This document shows positions 18,397-27,160 of a DNA stretch of 64,000 nucleotides, in pieces. The DNA lies in NCBI GenBank assembly GCA_013414765.1, contig CP058708.1, forward strand, positions 124,001 through 188,000. Reading direction: 5' to 3'. The position numbers were made by a program, and so were the translations under genes. This stretch comes from Candidatus Accumulibacter cognatus (GTDB lineage: Bacteria; Pseudomonadota; Gammaproteobacteria; Burkholderiales; Rhodocyclaceae). How positions within the stretch are numbered: position 1 is the stretch's first letter; each line of letters starts with the position of its first letter. The notes beneath the pieces were generated by a model. The model was not told the origin of the DNA and did no database searches. It saw only the letters and a list, made by a program, of their open reading frames with translations.

Positions 18397-18988
18397 CCCT
18401 GCCCGGGCCCGCTTCGTCGGCCTCCTGCTCGCCGCCGGCTACGGCCGGCGCTTCGGGGCCGACAAGCTCCTGCATCCGCTCGCCGACGGCTTGCCGGTCG
18501 CCGTCGCCGCCGCCCGCGTACTGCGCGCCGCCTGCCCGGATTCGATCGCGGTCTTGCGCCCCGACCAGACCGCGCTCGCCGAACGCCTGGCCGGCGAAGG
18601 CCTGCGCGTTGTGACCAGCGCGGTTTCGACGCTCGGCATGGGCCACAGCCTCGCCGCTGGCGTCCGTGCCAGTGCCGATGCGGCCGGCTGGATCGTCGCC
18701 CTTGCCGACATGCCCTTCATCGCCCCGGCGACCGTGCGGCAGGTGGCCGACGCGCTGCGCGATGCGGCCCGGACCGGCCATGCCCAGGCTATCGTCGCGC
18801 CGGCGCTGGGGAGCGTGCGCGGGCACCCGGTGGGTTTCATGACCGGCTGGCGCGACGCGCTATCGACCCTGCAAGGCGATGCCGGTGCCGGGCGCATCCT
18901 GAAGGCGCACCCCGAGTACCTGCGGCTGCTTGCGGTCGACGACGCGGGCATCTTGCGCGATATCGACATTCCCGGCGACCTGGGGTGA
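18386..18988 (+). CDS. mocA: MocA-like molybdenum cofactor cytidylyltransferase
   Basis: MocA converts molybdopterin to its cytosine dinucleotide form, the cofactor used by xanthine-oxidase-family enzymes in bacteria. The 200-residue product has the nucleotidyltransferase signature LLLAAGYGRRFGADKLLHPL near its start, LADMPFIAPATV with the metal-binding Asp, and GHPVGF, which is typical for MocA/MobA relatives. It probably starts at a TTG overlapping the xdhC stop. Together with the two enzyme subunits and xdhC it completes a dedicated molybdoenzyme cassette. Confidence 0.85.
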   Translation: MPADPARARFVGLLLAAGYGRRFGADKLLHPLADGLPVAVAAARVLRAACPDSIAVLRPDQTALAERLAGEGLRVVTSAVSTLGMGHSLAAGVRASADAAGWIVALADMPFIAPATVRQVADALRDAARTGHAQAIVAPALGSVRGHPVGFMTGWRDALSTLQGDAGAGRILKAHPEYLRLLAVDDAGILRDIDIPGDLG

Positions 18989-19264
18989 ACGGCCGACGAC
19001 GGTGTGGCACCAGCCCTTCCCAGGGCCAACGAATGACCCCTGTCGGCGGTTCGATCCACCGGATGGAGAGCCGAAACCCCATGGACGCATTTGTGAGCGG
19101 GTGAATCTTCCCAATCGCCAGCAATTGATCTCGGTAGGGCGAAAAATCGTCCGTCGAGTGCCCAATGGGCTGATTGTTTGTCGAAATCCCGACAGAAACA
19201 CTCGTCAATCCGGTACGCTAGCGGGTTTTCCACCCCTGCCACTGCAATTTCCGGAATCAACGCC
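18989..19264. other. Intergenic region upstream of the aspartokinase gene
   Basis: No gene is evident in these 276 nt. A small inverted repeat (TGTCG/CGACA) lies near 19180-19196. The base composition drops relative to the GC-rich genes on either side, which is consistent with a promoter region, but no clear -35/-10 pair could be assigned. Confidence 0.4.
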
Positions 19265-20686
19265 ATGACCAGCTCCCCGCAAGCTCAAATTTCTGTCGAA
19301 AAGATCGGCGGCACCTCGATGTCCGCCTTCGGCGACGTGCTTCGCCACATCATGCTGTACGACAAGGATCGCATCTACGGCCGCATCTACGTCGTTTCCG
19401 CCTACTCGGGCGTAACCAACCAGCTGCTAGAACACAAGAAGACCGGCGAGCGCGGCATCTACGCGCTGTTCGCCGAGGGTGCCGACTACCACCAGGCGCT
19501 GGGCGGCCTCGCGGCCAGCCTGAAGAAGCTGAACGCCGGCTTCGCCGACCTCGGGCTGCCGCTGGCTATCGCCGATGCCTTCGTCGACGAACGCATCGCG
19601 CAGGCCAAGAAATACCTCGAGGCGATGCACCACGTACTCGCCAGCGGCTACATCAGCCGCAAGGACGTGCTGCTCGCGGCGCGCGAGGTACTCGCCTCGA
19701 TCGGCGAATCGCATAGCGCCTTCAACGCCGTCGAGATCCTCAAGGCGAACGACGTCAAGGCCATCCTGCTCGACCTCGCCGGCTTCGACGACGACTACGC
19801 ATGGACGATCGACGAGCGTATCCAGAAGAGCTTCCTTGGCCTCGACCTCGCCAACAACGTGATCGTCGCCACCGGCTACACCAAGGGCGTGGAAGGCATC
19901 ATGCGCGAGTTCGACCGCGGCTATTCCGAGGTCACCTTCAGCAAGATCGCGGTCGAGGTGCGCCCGGCCGAGGCAGTGATCCACAAGGAGTTCCACCTCT
20001 CCTCGGCCGACCCCAACTTGGTCGGCCTCGAGAACGCGGTCATCGTCGGCGCCACCAACTACGACGTCGCCGACCAGCTGGCCGACGTCGGCATGGAGGC
20101 GATCCACCCGAAGGCCGCCAAGCCGATGGAACTGGCCGGCATCCCGATCCGCCTGAAGAACACCTTCGAGCCCGAGCATCCCGGCACGCTGATCACCAAG
20201 GACTACGTCGGCCAGCGCGCCCGCGTCGAGATGGTCACCGGCACCGACAAGGTGACGCTGGTCGAGATCCACGACCCCTCGATGGTCGGCACCGTCGGAT
20301 TCGATTACGGCCTGATGGAGATCTTCTGCAAGCACGAGATCAGCTACATCCTGAAGGCCACCAACGCCAACTCGATCGCCCACCTGGTCTGGGACAGTTC
20401 GGTGACCACGGAACTGGTCGAAGAGCTCGAGGCGCGCTACCAGGTCGTCACGGTGAAGAAGAGCGCCATCGTCTGCGCGATCGGCTCCAACATCGGTATC
20501 CCGGGCGTTTTGGCGCGCGCCGCGCAGGCGATGGCGGAAGCCGGCGTCAATGTCAATTGCATATCGCAGACCTTGCGCCAGGTGAACATGCAGTTCGTGA
20601 TCGAGCGCGGCGACTACAAGAAGGCGGTCATCGCCCTCAACCAGGCGCTCTGCGTTGCTCCGGGAACGGTGGTGCCGAAGGCCTGA
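19265..20686 (+). CDS. Aspartate kinase of the ectoine-associated (Ask_Ect) type
   Basis: Aspartate kinase phosphorylates L-aspartate, the first step toward lysine, methionine, threonine and ectoine. The 473-residue product has the kinase start VEKIGGTSMSAFGDVL, FVDERIAQAKKYL-type helices and C-terminal ACT domains (CAIGSNIGIPGVLARAAQAM then VNVNCISQ). The opening, with VVSAYSGVTNQLLEHKKTGE and GIYALFAEG, is like the specialised aspartokinase usually encoded beside ectABC, not like LysC. No ectA, ectB, ectC or ectD gene lies in this window. The frame is open further upstream to 19178, but the ATG at 19265 directly precedes the conserved part. Confidence 0.85.
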   Translation: MTSSPQAQISVEKIGGTSMSAFGDVLRHIMLYDKDRIYGRIYVVSAYSGVTNQLLEHKKTGERGIYALFAEGADYHQALGGLAASLKKLNAGFADLGLPLAIADAFVDERIAQAKKYLEAMHHVLASGYISRKDVLLAAREVLASIGESHSAFNAVEILKANDVKAILLDLAGFDDDYAWTIDERIQKSFLGLDLANNVIVATGYTKGVEGIMREFDRGYSEVTFSKIAVEVRPAEAVIHKEFHLSSADPNLVGLENAVIVGATNYDVADQLADVGMEAIHPKAAKPMELAGIPIRLKNTFEPEHPGTLITKDYVGQRARVEMVTGTDKVTLVEIHDPSMVGTVGFDYGLMEIFCKHEISYILKATNANSIAHLVWDSSVTTELVEELEARYQVVTVKKSAIVCAIGSNIGIPGVLARAAQAMAEAGVNVNCISQTLRQVNMQFVIERGDYKKAVIALNQALCVAPGTVVPKA

Positions 20687-20719
20687 CGTTCGGCGGGCGA
20701 CCGATCGCGCGCGCCCGAT

Positions 20720-22444
20720 TCAATCGGCGTCGAGCAGCGCGCGCACTGCGCGCGTCATCTCGTCGATCGCGTACGGCTTGGTGATCAGGTGCACCGGCGT
20801 CAGCGTGGCGTCGAGTTGCTGGATCGCGTTGCCGGTATAGCCCGACGTGTACATCACCTTGAGGCCCGGACGCCGCAGGCGGGCGCGGCGGGCGATCTCC
20901 GGGCCGTTCATGCCGCCGGGCAGGACGACGTCGGTGAACAAAAGGTCGATCGTCGCGTCGGACTCGATCAGGACCATGGCGTCGCGCCCGTCGCAGGCCT
21001 GCAGGATGCGGTAGCCAAGCCCGCCGAGGACGCGGCAGGCCAGCTGCCGGACGTCCTCCTCGTCTTCGACGACGAGCAAGGTCTCGTCGCCGCCGCGGAT
21101 CGGCAACTCATCCGCCGTGGCCGGTTCCGCCTCGCCGATCGACGTGGTGGCGACGACCTCGGGCAGGAAGAGCTTGATCGTCGTGCCGAAGCCTGGTTCG
21201 CTGTAGATCTTCACGTGCCCACCCGATTGCTTGACGAAGCCATAGACCATCGCGAGGCCGAGGCCGCTGCCCTTGCCGACCTCCTTGGTCGTGAAGAACG
21301 GCTCGCAGGCGCGCGCGACGACCTCGGGCGTCATGCCGCAGCCGGTATCCGACACGGCGAGCATCACATAGCGTCCGGGTTTGACATCGACCTCGTTCGC
21401 CGCATAGTGGGCGTCGAGCGTCACGGCGGCAGTTTCCAGCGTCAGGGTGCCGCCGTCGGGCATCGCGTCGCGCGCGTTGACGGCAAGGTTGAGCAGCGCG
21501 GTCTCGAGCTGGCCGGCATCGGCGATCGCGCGCGGCAGGTCCGCCGCGGGCGCGACGCCGATCGACACATGCTCGCCGAGCACGCGACGCAGCATGCCGG
21601 TCAGGTGGGCAATCATTTCGTTGCAGTCGACGGCCACCGGGGCCAGCCGCTGCTTCCTCGAAAACGCGAGCAGGGTGCGGTTGAGTTCGCTACCACGCCG
21701 CGCCGCCTTCAGGGCGGCCCCGGCCAGTTCTGTCGCGAATGGGTCCTTCGCGACATGGCGGGCCAGGATCTGCAGGCTGCCGATGACGACGGTGAGGAGG
21801 TTGTTGAAGTCGTGCGCGATGCCGCCGGTCAGCTGCCCGACGGCCTCCATCTTCTGGGCCTGGCGCAGCGCACCTTCGGCCTGCTCGCGGTCTGCCATCT
21901 CCTGGTGAAGCACACGGTTGGTCTGCTCGAGTTCGGCGGTCCGCTCGTGGACGCGCAACTCCAGTTCGTCTCGCGCCTGACGCAACGCTTCCTGGGTCCG
22001 CCGGCGCTCGGTGATGTCGCGGATCGCCGCGGAGAACAGCATGCCGCCCGGCGTGCTGAGCGGGCTCAGGCTGATCTCGACCGGCACCTCGCGACCGTCG
22101 CGGCAGCGTGCGCTGAGGTCGAGCGAGACGCCCATCGGGCGCGCCGTCGGGTGCTCGCCGAACGCCTGCCGACGCCCGACGTGCCCGGAGCGCAGGCGGT
22201 CCGGCACCAGCACCTCGATCACCTGCCCGACGAGTTCGCCACGCGAGTATCCGAACAAGCGCTCGGCCTGCGCATTGACAAGGACGATGCGGCCGGCGCC
22301 ATCGATGACGACGATCGCGTCTGGCGCGGCATCGATCAGTGCGCTCGCCCAGGATGCGGTCTCCGGCGCGGGTCCCGGTGCTGATCCCTCCGGGGACAGT
22401 CGCGACATGACGGACGCCACGCAAGGCTCGGGAGGAGTATTCAC
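20720..22444 (-). CDS. Hybrid sensor histidine kinase: PAS - HisKA - HATPase - receiver
   Basis: This 574-residue cytoplasmic kinase has no membrane segment. A PAS domain spans about residues 30-145 (LIDAAPDAIVVIDGAGRIVL, then RDITERRRTQEAL). A coiled coil leads to the H-box AVGQLTGGIAHDFNNLLTVV, followed by HATPase motifs (NLAVNARDAMPDGG, DTGCGMTPEV, GSGLGLAMVYGFVKQSGG). A C-terminal receiver has LLVVEDEEDVRQL and Asp in LLFTDVVLPGGMNG. It shares strand and short spacing with the STAS and phosphatase genes upstream, suggesting one signalling operon. The signal is unknown; a PAS domain of this kind often senses redox state or small ligands. Confidence 0.88.
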   Translation of the reverse strand: MNTPPEPCVASVMSRLSPEGSAPGPAPETASWASALIDAAPDAIVVIDGAGRIVLVNAQAERLFGYSRGELVGQVIEVLVPDRLRSGHVGRRQAFGEHPTARPMGVSLDLSARCRDGREVPVEISLSPLSTPGGMLFSAAIRDITERRRTQEALRQARDELELRVHERTAELEQTNRVLHQEMADREQAEGALRQAQKMEAVGQLTGGIAHDFNNLLTVVIGSLQILARHVAKDPFATELAGAALKAARRGSELNRTLLAFSRKQRLAPVAVDCNEMIAHLTGMLRRVLGEHVSIGVAPAADLPRAIADAGQLETALLNLAVNARDAMPDGGTLTLETAAVTLDAHYAANEVDVKPGRYVMLAVSDTGCGMTPEVVARACEPFFTTKEVGKGSGLGLAMVYGFVKQSGGHVKIYSEPGFGTTIKLFLPEVVATTSIGEAEPATADELPIRGGDETLLVVEDEEDVRQLACRVLGGLGYRILQACDGRDAMVLIESDATIDLLFTDVVLPGGMNGPEIARRARLRRPGLKVMYTSGYTGNAIQQLDATLTPVHLITKPYAIDEMTRAVRALLDAD

Positions 22445-22455
22445 GCGACCGCCGC

Positions 22456-22950
22456 TCAGGTTCGATCGACTTCGCGCTGAAAGGCTTCGATCACGCCGCT
22501 GAATTCGGCACGATTATTTTCACAGAGATCGCAGAGCATGCAGTGCGCCGAGACGATCGTTCGGGCAAGCTCGCGCTCGTCGGGGGTCGTTGCGGGAATC
22601 TCGTTTTCGGCGACCACTTCCGGTGCGCTGGCGACGATCGTGCAGACCTCGTCCAGGCAGACATTGCGCAGCGTCTCGACCACGTCGGCGTTCGCCGAGA
22701 AGACGATGGGCATTTCGCGACCGACAACCCGCATGCCGTTCGACAGCTTGGCGATCAAACCGATGCCCGTGCTGTCGATACTCGTCGTGGCGTTGAGATC
22801 GGCACAGATGCGCAGGGGATTGCCGTGTGCGAACATGTCGTCAATGAAGACGTCGACAGCGTGCGCCATCGTGTACCGGATATCCCCCTGGAACCGCAAG
22901 ATCCAGGTACCGCCCTGGCGCGCGAAGCATACATTTCCGTCATCAGACAC
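22456..22950 (-). CDS. STAS-domain protein, putative anti-anti-sigma factor
   Basis: The 164-residue product has a STAS fold from about residue 10 to 110. The phosphorylatable serine lies in the classic loop DSTGIGLIAKLSNGMRVVG. An extra C-terminal helical tail contains a cysteine pair (CMLCDLC). STAS proteins of this type are switched by an anti-sigma kinase and a PP2C phosphatase. The overlapping upstream gene encodes such a phosphatase, giving a partner-switch pair like HsbA/HsbR of Pseudomonas. Its position before the hybrid kinase suggests that all three act in one pathway. Confidence 0.82.
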   Translation of the reverse strand: MSDDGNVCFARQGGTWILRFQGDIRYTMAHAVDVFIDDMFAHGNPLRICADLNATTSIDSTGIGLIAKLSNGMRVVGREMPIVFSANADVVETLRNVCLDEVCTIVASAPEVVAENEIPATTPDERELARTIVSAHCMLCDLCENNRAEFSGVIEAFQREVDRT

Positions 22951-24133
22951 GGTGCAGGCATCTCCTCAATGACAGTACGGTGGCATCGTCCGGCAATTGC
23001 CGATCGCCGTCGATGCAGAGCCGGCGCGCCAGTTCGGCGGCGTCAGCGTCGATGTCGCCCGCAAGCTCGCGCAAGGCCGTCTTGCGACCGCTCAGGTCCG
23101 CTGCGTCCATGACATCGAGGACGCCGTCGGAAAAAAATCGCAGGGCGAAACGATCGGGAAGATCGATCTGCTCGTTGACGTAGCTCGCATCGGTGAACAT
23201 CCCGACCGGCCGGCTGCGGCCGCCGATCTCGCTGACCGTTTTTCCGTCACAAAGCAGCGGGAACGGAAAATGCCCGCCATTGGCAAAATCAAAACGGCCG
23301 CTCGAAAGATTGACCACGCCATAAAACATCGTCAGGTACTTGCCGTGGCGCCCCTCGAAGATCTGCCGGTTGAGCGCCGCGAGCAGCGCCGCCGGGTCGA
23401 GGATCGTCGGGTCGGCATACTGGCGGAAGCTCTCCAGGTAGCGGCCCACATAGCTCTTGAGCAGCACGGTCACCACCGCCGAGGGAACGCTGTGGCCCGA
23501 GACATCGGCGATGTAGATGCCGATGCGTCCGGAATCGATCGCGAAATAATCGACGAAGTCGCCACCGAGGATGGCAGATGTCGCGAGGAAGCGGCTGCAC
23601 TCGTAGCCGCCGAAGGCGGCCCGGTCGTCGGGCAGCAGAGTAAACTGGATCCGTCGTCCGGCCTCTTCGTCTTCCTCGATCCGGCGCAGCGTCTCCGCCA
23701 GCTTGGCGTTAGCGGCCTCGAGGTGCTCGCGGTAGGCGAGGTTCTCTTTGATCAACCTCGCCCGTTCGAGCGCCCGGCCCACGGCATGGTCGAGGACAGC
23801 AAAATCCTCGATCGGCTTGGTGATGAAGTCCCAGGCACCGAGCTTCAGCGCCTGGATCGCATCGCCGAGGTCGCCGGTGCCCGAGACGACGATGGCCGGA
23901 AGTCCCGGATAGTCGGCATGCAATGCCTCGATGACCCCGAGGCCGTCGAGACCGGGCATACGCAGGTCGCACAGAACCAACGCCGGGCGCTGGGCGGCAC
24001 AACGCTCGACGCCGGCAAGACCGTCGCTCGCGGTCGCCGTCGCATAGCCCTGGCCGCGCAGGTGCAGCGCGAGCAGGTGGCGAATCGCCTCGTCATCGTC
24101 GATGATCAGAATTTCCGTTGCCGCCGCATCCAT
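22943..24133 (-). CDS. Response regulator with PP2C-type (SpoIIE/RsbU) phosphatase output
   Basis: This 396-residue protein begins with a receiver domain (ILIIDDDEAIRHLLALHLRG, phospho-acceptor Asp in LVLCDLRMPGLDG, Lys in WDFITKPIED). A coiled-coil linker follows, then a SpoIIE-like phosphatase domain with metal-binding Asp residues in AILGGDFVDYF and IYIADVSGHSVPSA, and DD in DRQLPDDATVLSL. Such proteins dephosphorylate a STAS partner when their receiver is phosphorylated; the partner is probably the next gene, which overlaps by 8 nt. The layout matches RssB/HsbR-like partner-switching. The kinase partner of the switch is not seen here. Confidence 0.88.
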   Translation of the reverse strand: MDAAATEILIIDDDEAIRHLLALHLRGQGYATATASDGLAGVERCAAQRPALVLCDLRMPGLDGLGVIEALHADYPGLPAIVVSGTGDLGDAIQALKLGAWDFITKPIEDFAVLDHAVGRALERARLIKENLAYREHLEAANAKLAETLRRIEEDEEAGRRIQFTLLPDDRAAFGGYECSRFLATSAILGGDFVDYFAIDSGRIGIYIADVSGHSVPSAVVTVLLKSYVGRYLESFRQYADPTILDPAALLAALNRQIFEGRHGKYLTMFYGVVNLSSGRFDFANGGHFPFPLLCDGKTVSEIGGRSRPVGMFTDASYVNEQIDLPDRFALRFFSDGVLDVMDAADLSGRKTALRELAGDIDADAAELARRLCIDGDRQLPDDATVLSLRRCLHRV

Positions 24134-24200
24134 TCGTGACTCTGCCTAGGCTCCCCGAGTTGGCACGACACGACGGGCGTCGGTCGCTGAGTGCTTGGAC

Positions 24201-24227
24201 CAACGCGAACGGTTGTCGTTCGCGTTG
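24201..24227. promoter_or_regulatory. Perfect 11-bp inverted repeat upstream of the signalling operon
   Basis: CAACGCGAACG and CGTTCGCGTTG flank a 5-nt spacer. The palindrome lies about 70 nt before the start of the receiver-phosphatase gene on the minus strand. No T-run follows it in either direction, so an operator is more likely than a terminator. Confidence 0.4.
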
Positions 24228-24419
24228 TCGAAAAACAGTGAGTATTCCGCAATCGCCCGATGCGGTCAAACGATTCAAGACCCTGAAAAATACATGGAAA
24301 TGTGAGTACAGGACCGCTGGTCACCGGCACGACTGCATGGGTATCCCCGACCTCCACCGGGGACCGCGACAACCGCCCTGCGCCGCCGCGACCTCAGGCG
24401 ATGCTGAAGTCGGAGCCCT

Positions 24420-24554
24420 TCAGGCCGGATACAGCAACCCTTGCCGTTCTATGAAGCAGACGATCTCGTCGAGGTCTTCATGTTCGTGAACACGACGGAT
24501 CAATCGCCACGCATGCGTTTCGCGTGCCATCACGTCCATCGAGGCGCAGACCAT
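24420..24554 (-). CDS. Small hypothetical ORF (44 residues)
   Basis: A minus-strand frame starts at ATG right after an in-frame stop and ends at TGA. Its acidic, helical C-terminus HEHEDLDEIVCFIERQGLLY looks protein-like and its third codon positions are moderately GC-biased. No clear ribosome-binding site is seen and I do not recognise a family. It lies in the otherwise empty stretch between the signalling operon and the cti gene. It may be genuine or the tail of a lost gene. Confidence 0.25.
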   Translation of the reverse strand: MVCASMDVMARETHAWRLIRRVHEHEDLDEIVCFIERQGLLYPA

Positions 24555-24726
24555 GAAGCCGTGTCATCGATTGATAGAGGATCGTGAAGAACATCATGCC
24601 CTGTTCCAATGAATGAATGCCGCCGCACGGTCCGTCGTTCGCAGGATAATCCGTCCCGGCGACCGGAAGCATTGCCGTCGGGAAGGACGGTGATCGTTGG
24701 CGTCGCCGCCTTGAGAGGGAATTTGC

Positions 24727-27066
24727 GTGAAAAATCACCACATCCTTGCGCTCGCGTGGGTCATTCTGGTCAGCGGCTGTAGCCTGCTTTCCCGCCATGC
24801 CCTGGACGAACAATACGGTCCGGCCGATCCGAAGCGCTTTGACGCGATGCGCGCACCGTTGCCTGGACTGGCTTTTCGGCGTGACGTTCAACCTATCCTT
24901 GAGCGCCGTTGCGTCGTTTGCCACGCCTGCTACGACGCGCCTTGCCAGCAGAAACTGACTTCCTGGGAGGGGATTGCCCGCGGCAGCAGCAAGGACCGGG
25001 TCTACGCCACGCGTTTGCGGGAGGCGCAACCGACCCGGCTGTTCGCCGATGCGCAGACGGCGTCGCAGTGGCGCAACCTGGGTTTTTCGGCGGTGCTCAA
25101 TGAACGCGACGCCAGTGCGAATCTGGCGGCGAGCGTCCTTTATCGCCTGCTACGGTTAAAAGCGCAGCATCCCTTGCCAGCAGGCAGTATCTTGCCGCCA
25201 AGCTTCGACTTCTCGCTCGATCGCGCCGAATCCTGTCCGCGGATCGAGGAGCTCGACGCCTTCGAACGCGAGAACCCCTTCTGGGGAATGCCGTTCGGGT
25301 TGCCCGGACTGACCACGGCCGAGATGAGCATGGTGACTCGCTGGCTGGAAGCGGGAGCACCGTTCGAAGGAATGCCACCGTTGCCCAAGCAGGTCGAGGA
25401 ACAGCTAGATCAATGGGAGCGTTTCCTGAATGGCGATTCGCTCAAACAGCGCCTGGTCAGTCGCTACCTCTATGAGCATCTCTTCCTCGCCCATCTCTTT
25501 TTCGACAACGATGCGCAGCGTCATTACTTCCAGTTGGTTCGCTCGCGCACGCCGCCGGGGGTAGCGGTAGACCTGATCGCAAGCCGAAGGCCGTACGATG
25601 ATCCGGGCGTCGACCGCGTGTACTACCGCTTCGTGCGGGAAAGGGAAACGGTCGTCGACAAGACGCACATGCCCTATGCACTGGGAGCGAAGCGCCTGCT
25701 GCGCTGGCGCGAACTCTTCTTCAAGCCTGACTACGCGGTCGATGAACTTCCCGGCTACGATCCGGACGCGGCGTCGAATCCGTTCACGACTTTCCGCGCG
25801 CTGCCGGTCAGAGCGCGTTATCAGTTCCTGCTCGACGAAGCCGAGTTCACGATCATGGGATTCATCAAAGGGCCCGTGTGCCGTGGGCAGGTCGCGCTCG
25901 ACGTGATCCAGGACCGCTTCTGGGTCTTTTTTGTCGCCAACCATGGCGTGGCTCAAGCGCGCGACGAGTTTCTCGATCGTCAGGCCCAGTTTCTGCGCCT
26001 GCCCTCAGAGGAGGGCAGTAACGCCAGGATCATCGGCCCGTGGCGCCGGTATGCCCAGCTCGAGGAGAAGTACCTTCAGGAGAAGTCGGCTGCGCTGACG
26101 CGTTACACGCTTGACGATAATCGACCCGATCTCGACTGGATCTGGAACGGAGAAGGCGTCAACCCGAACGCGGCGCTGACCGTCTTTCGCCACTTCGATA
26201 GCGCATCCGTGGTCAAGGGCTTGCTCGGTGAGCCACCGAAGACGGCCTGGTTGATCGGCTATCCTTTGCTCGAGCGCATTCATTACCTGCTGGTCGCCGG
26301 TTTCGACGTTTACGGCAACATCGGTCATCAATTTTTGTCGCGCTTGTATATGGATTTCATGCGCATGGAAGGCGAATTCAATTTTCTTGCCTTGCTACCT
26401 CTCGACCGGCGGCGGGAAGTACGCGACTATTGGTACCGTGGTGCCGACGAGGACGTCAAGAACCATGTCTACGGCAGTTTGGCGCGTCTTGACGTCGACA
26501 GCGCGATTCCATACTTGAGCAAGGACCCGCTACCCGAGTTGTATGCCATGCTGCGCAAACACATGGCACCGGTGCTCGATCGTCGCCATGAACTGACCGG
26601 CATGGCCGATGTGGATCTGCGTCGCGACCTCGGCACCTTGGCAGCATTGCGCGGACCCGCGCTGTCGTGGCTACCGGAAGTGGTGATCCTGCGAATCGAC
26701 CAGCCGGCACGAGTGCCGGCCTACTTCACTTTGTTGCGCAATACGGGACACAGCAACGTCACCAGTCTCTTGCGGGAAGGACGCAACCTGTTGCCGGCCG
26801 AGAACAGCCTGACCGTCGTCTCCGGATTCATCGGCGCCTACCCGAACGCGATCTATCGCGTCGAACGCAGCCAGGTTCCCGCACTGACGCAAGCGATCGC
26901 CGGGCTTGCCGGCGAAACCGACTATCGCGCGCTCGCCGATCGCTTTGCCGTGCGGCGAACGCACCCCGATTTCTGGCCGATCAGCGACGCATTGCAGGAC
27001 GAGCACCTGCAACGCGAGCCGATCCGCGCCGGCTTGCTCGATTACGGGCGACTCGAAAATCGCTGA
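24727..27066 (+). CDS. cti: Fatty acid cis/trans isomerase (lipoprotein-like, heme-binding)
   Basis: Cti is a periplasmic cytochrome-c-type enzyme that turns cis into trans unsaturated fatty acids in membrane phospholipids, stiffening the membrane under solvent or heat stress. The 779-residue length matches the family. The single heme motif is CVVCH at residues 62-66, followed by ACYDAPCQQKL as in Pseudomonas Cti. The N-terminus has a short hydrophobic stretch ending in VSGC (Cys18), so it may be lipid-anchored. Conserved late segments include FWPISDALQDEH. AGAGGGAATTT precedes the GTG-rich start region, and the ATG-equivalent start at 24727 gives an intact signal peptide. Confidence 0.85.
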   Translation: MKNHHILALAWVILVSGCSLLSRHALDEQYGPADPKRFDAMRAPLPGLAFRRDVQPILERRCVVCHACYDAPCQQKLTSWEGIARGSSKDRVYATRLREAQPTRLFADAQTASQWRNLGFSAVLNERDASANLAASVLYRLLRLKAQHPLPAGSILPPSFDFSLDRAESCPRIEELDAFERENPFWGMPFGLPGLTTAEMSMVTRWLEAGAPFEGMPPLPKQVEEQLDQWERFLNGDSLKQRLVSRYLYEHLFLAHLFFDNDAQRHYFQLVRSRTPPGVAVDLIASRRPYDDPGVDRVYYRFVRERETVVDKTHMPYALGAKRLLRWRELFFKPDYAVDELPGYDPDAASNPFTTFRALPVRARYQFLLDEAEFTIMGFIKGPVCRGQVALDVIQDRFWVFFVANHGVAQARDEFLDRQAQFLRLPSEEGSNARIIGPWRRYAQLEEKYLQEKSAALTRYTLDDNRPDLDWIWNGEGVNPNAALTVFRHFDSASVVKGLLGEPPKTAWLIGYPLLERIHYLLVAGFDVYGNIGHQFLSRLYMDFMRMEGEFNFLALLPLDRRREVRDYWYRGADEDVKNHVYGSLARLDVDSAIPYLSKDPLPELYAMLRKHMAPVLDRRHELTGMADVDLRRDLGTLAALRGPALSWLPEVVILRIDQPARVPAYFTLLRNTGHSNVTSLLREGRNLLPAENSLTVVSGFIGAYPNAIYRVERSQVPALTQAIAGLAGETDYRALADRFAVRRTHPDFWPISDALQDEHLQREPIRAGLLDYGRLENR

Positions 27067-27160
27067 CCTGGCAAGGCTGGCCTAACCCCGAACACTGTGC
27101 ATGCTCGTTTACGGACCTAGCAAGTAACGAAAGGACAAGAAGGACTCACCAGTCCATGTC

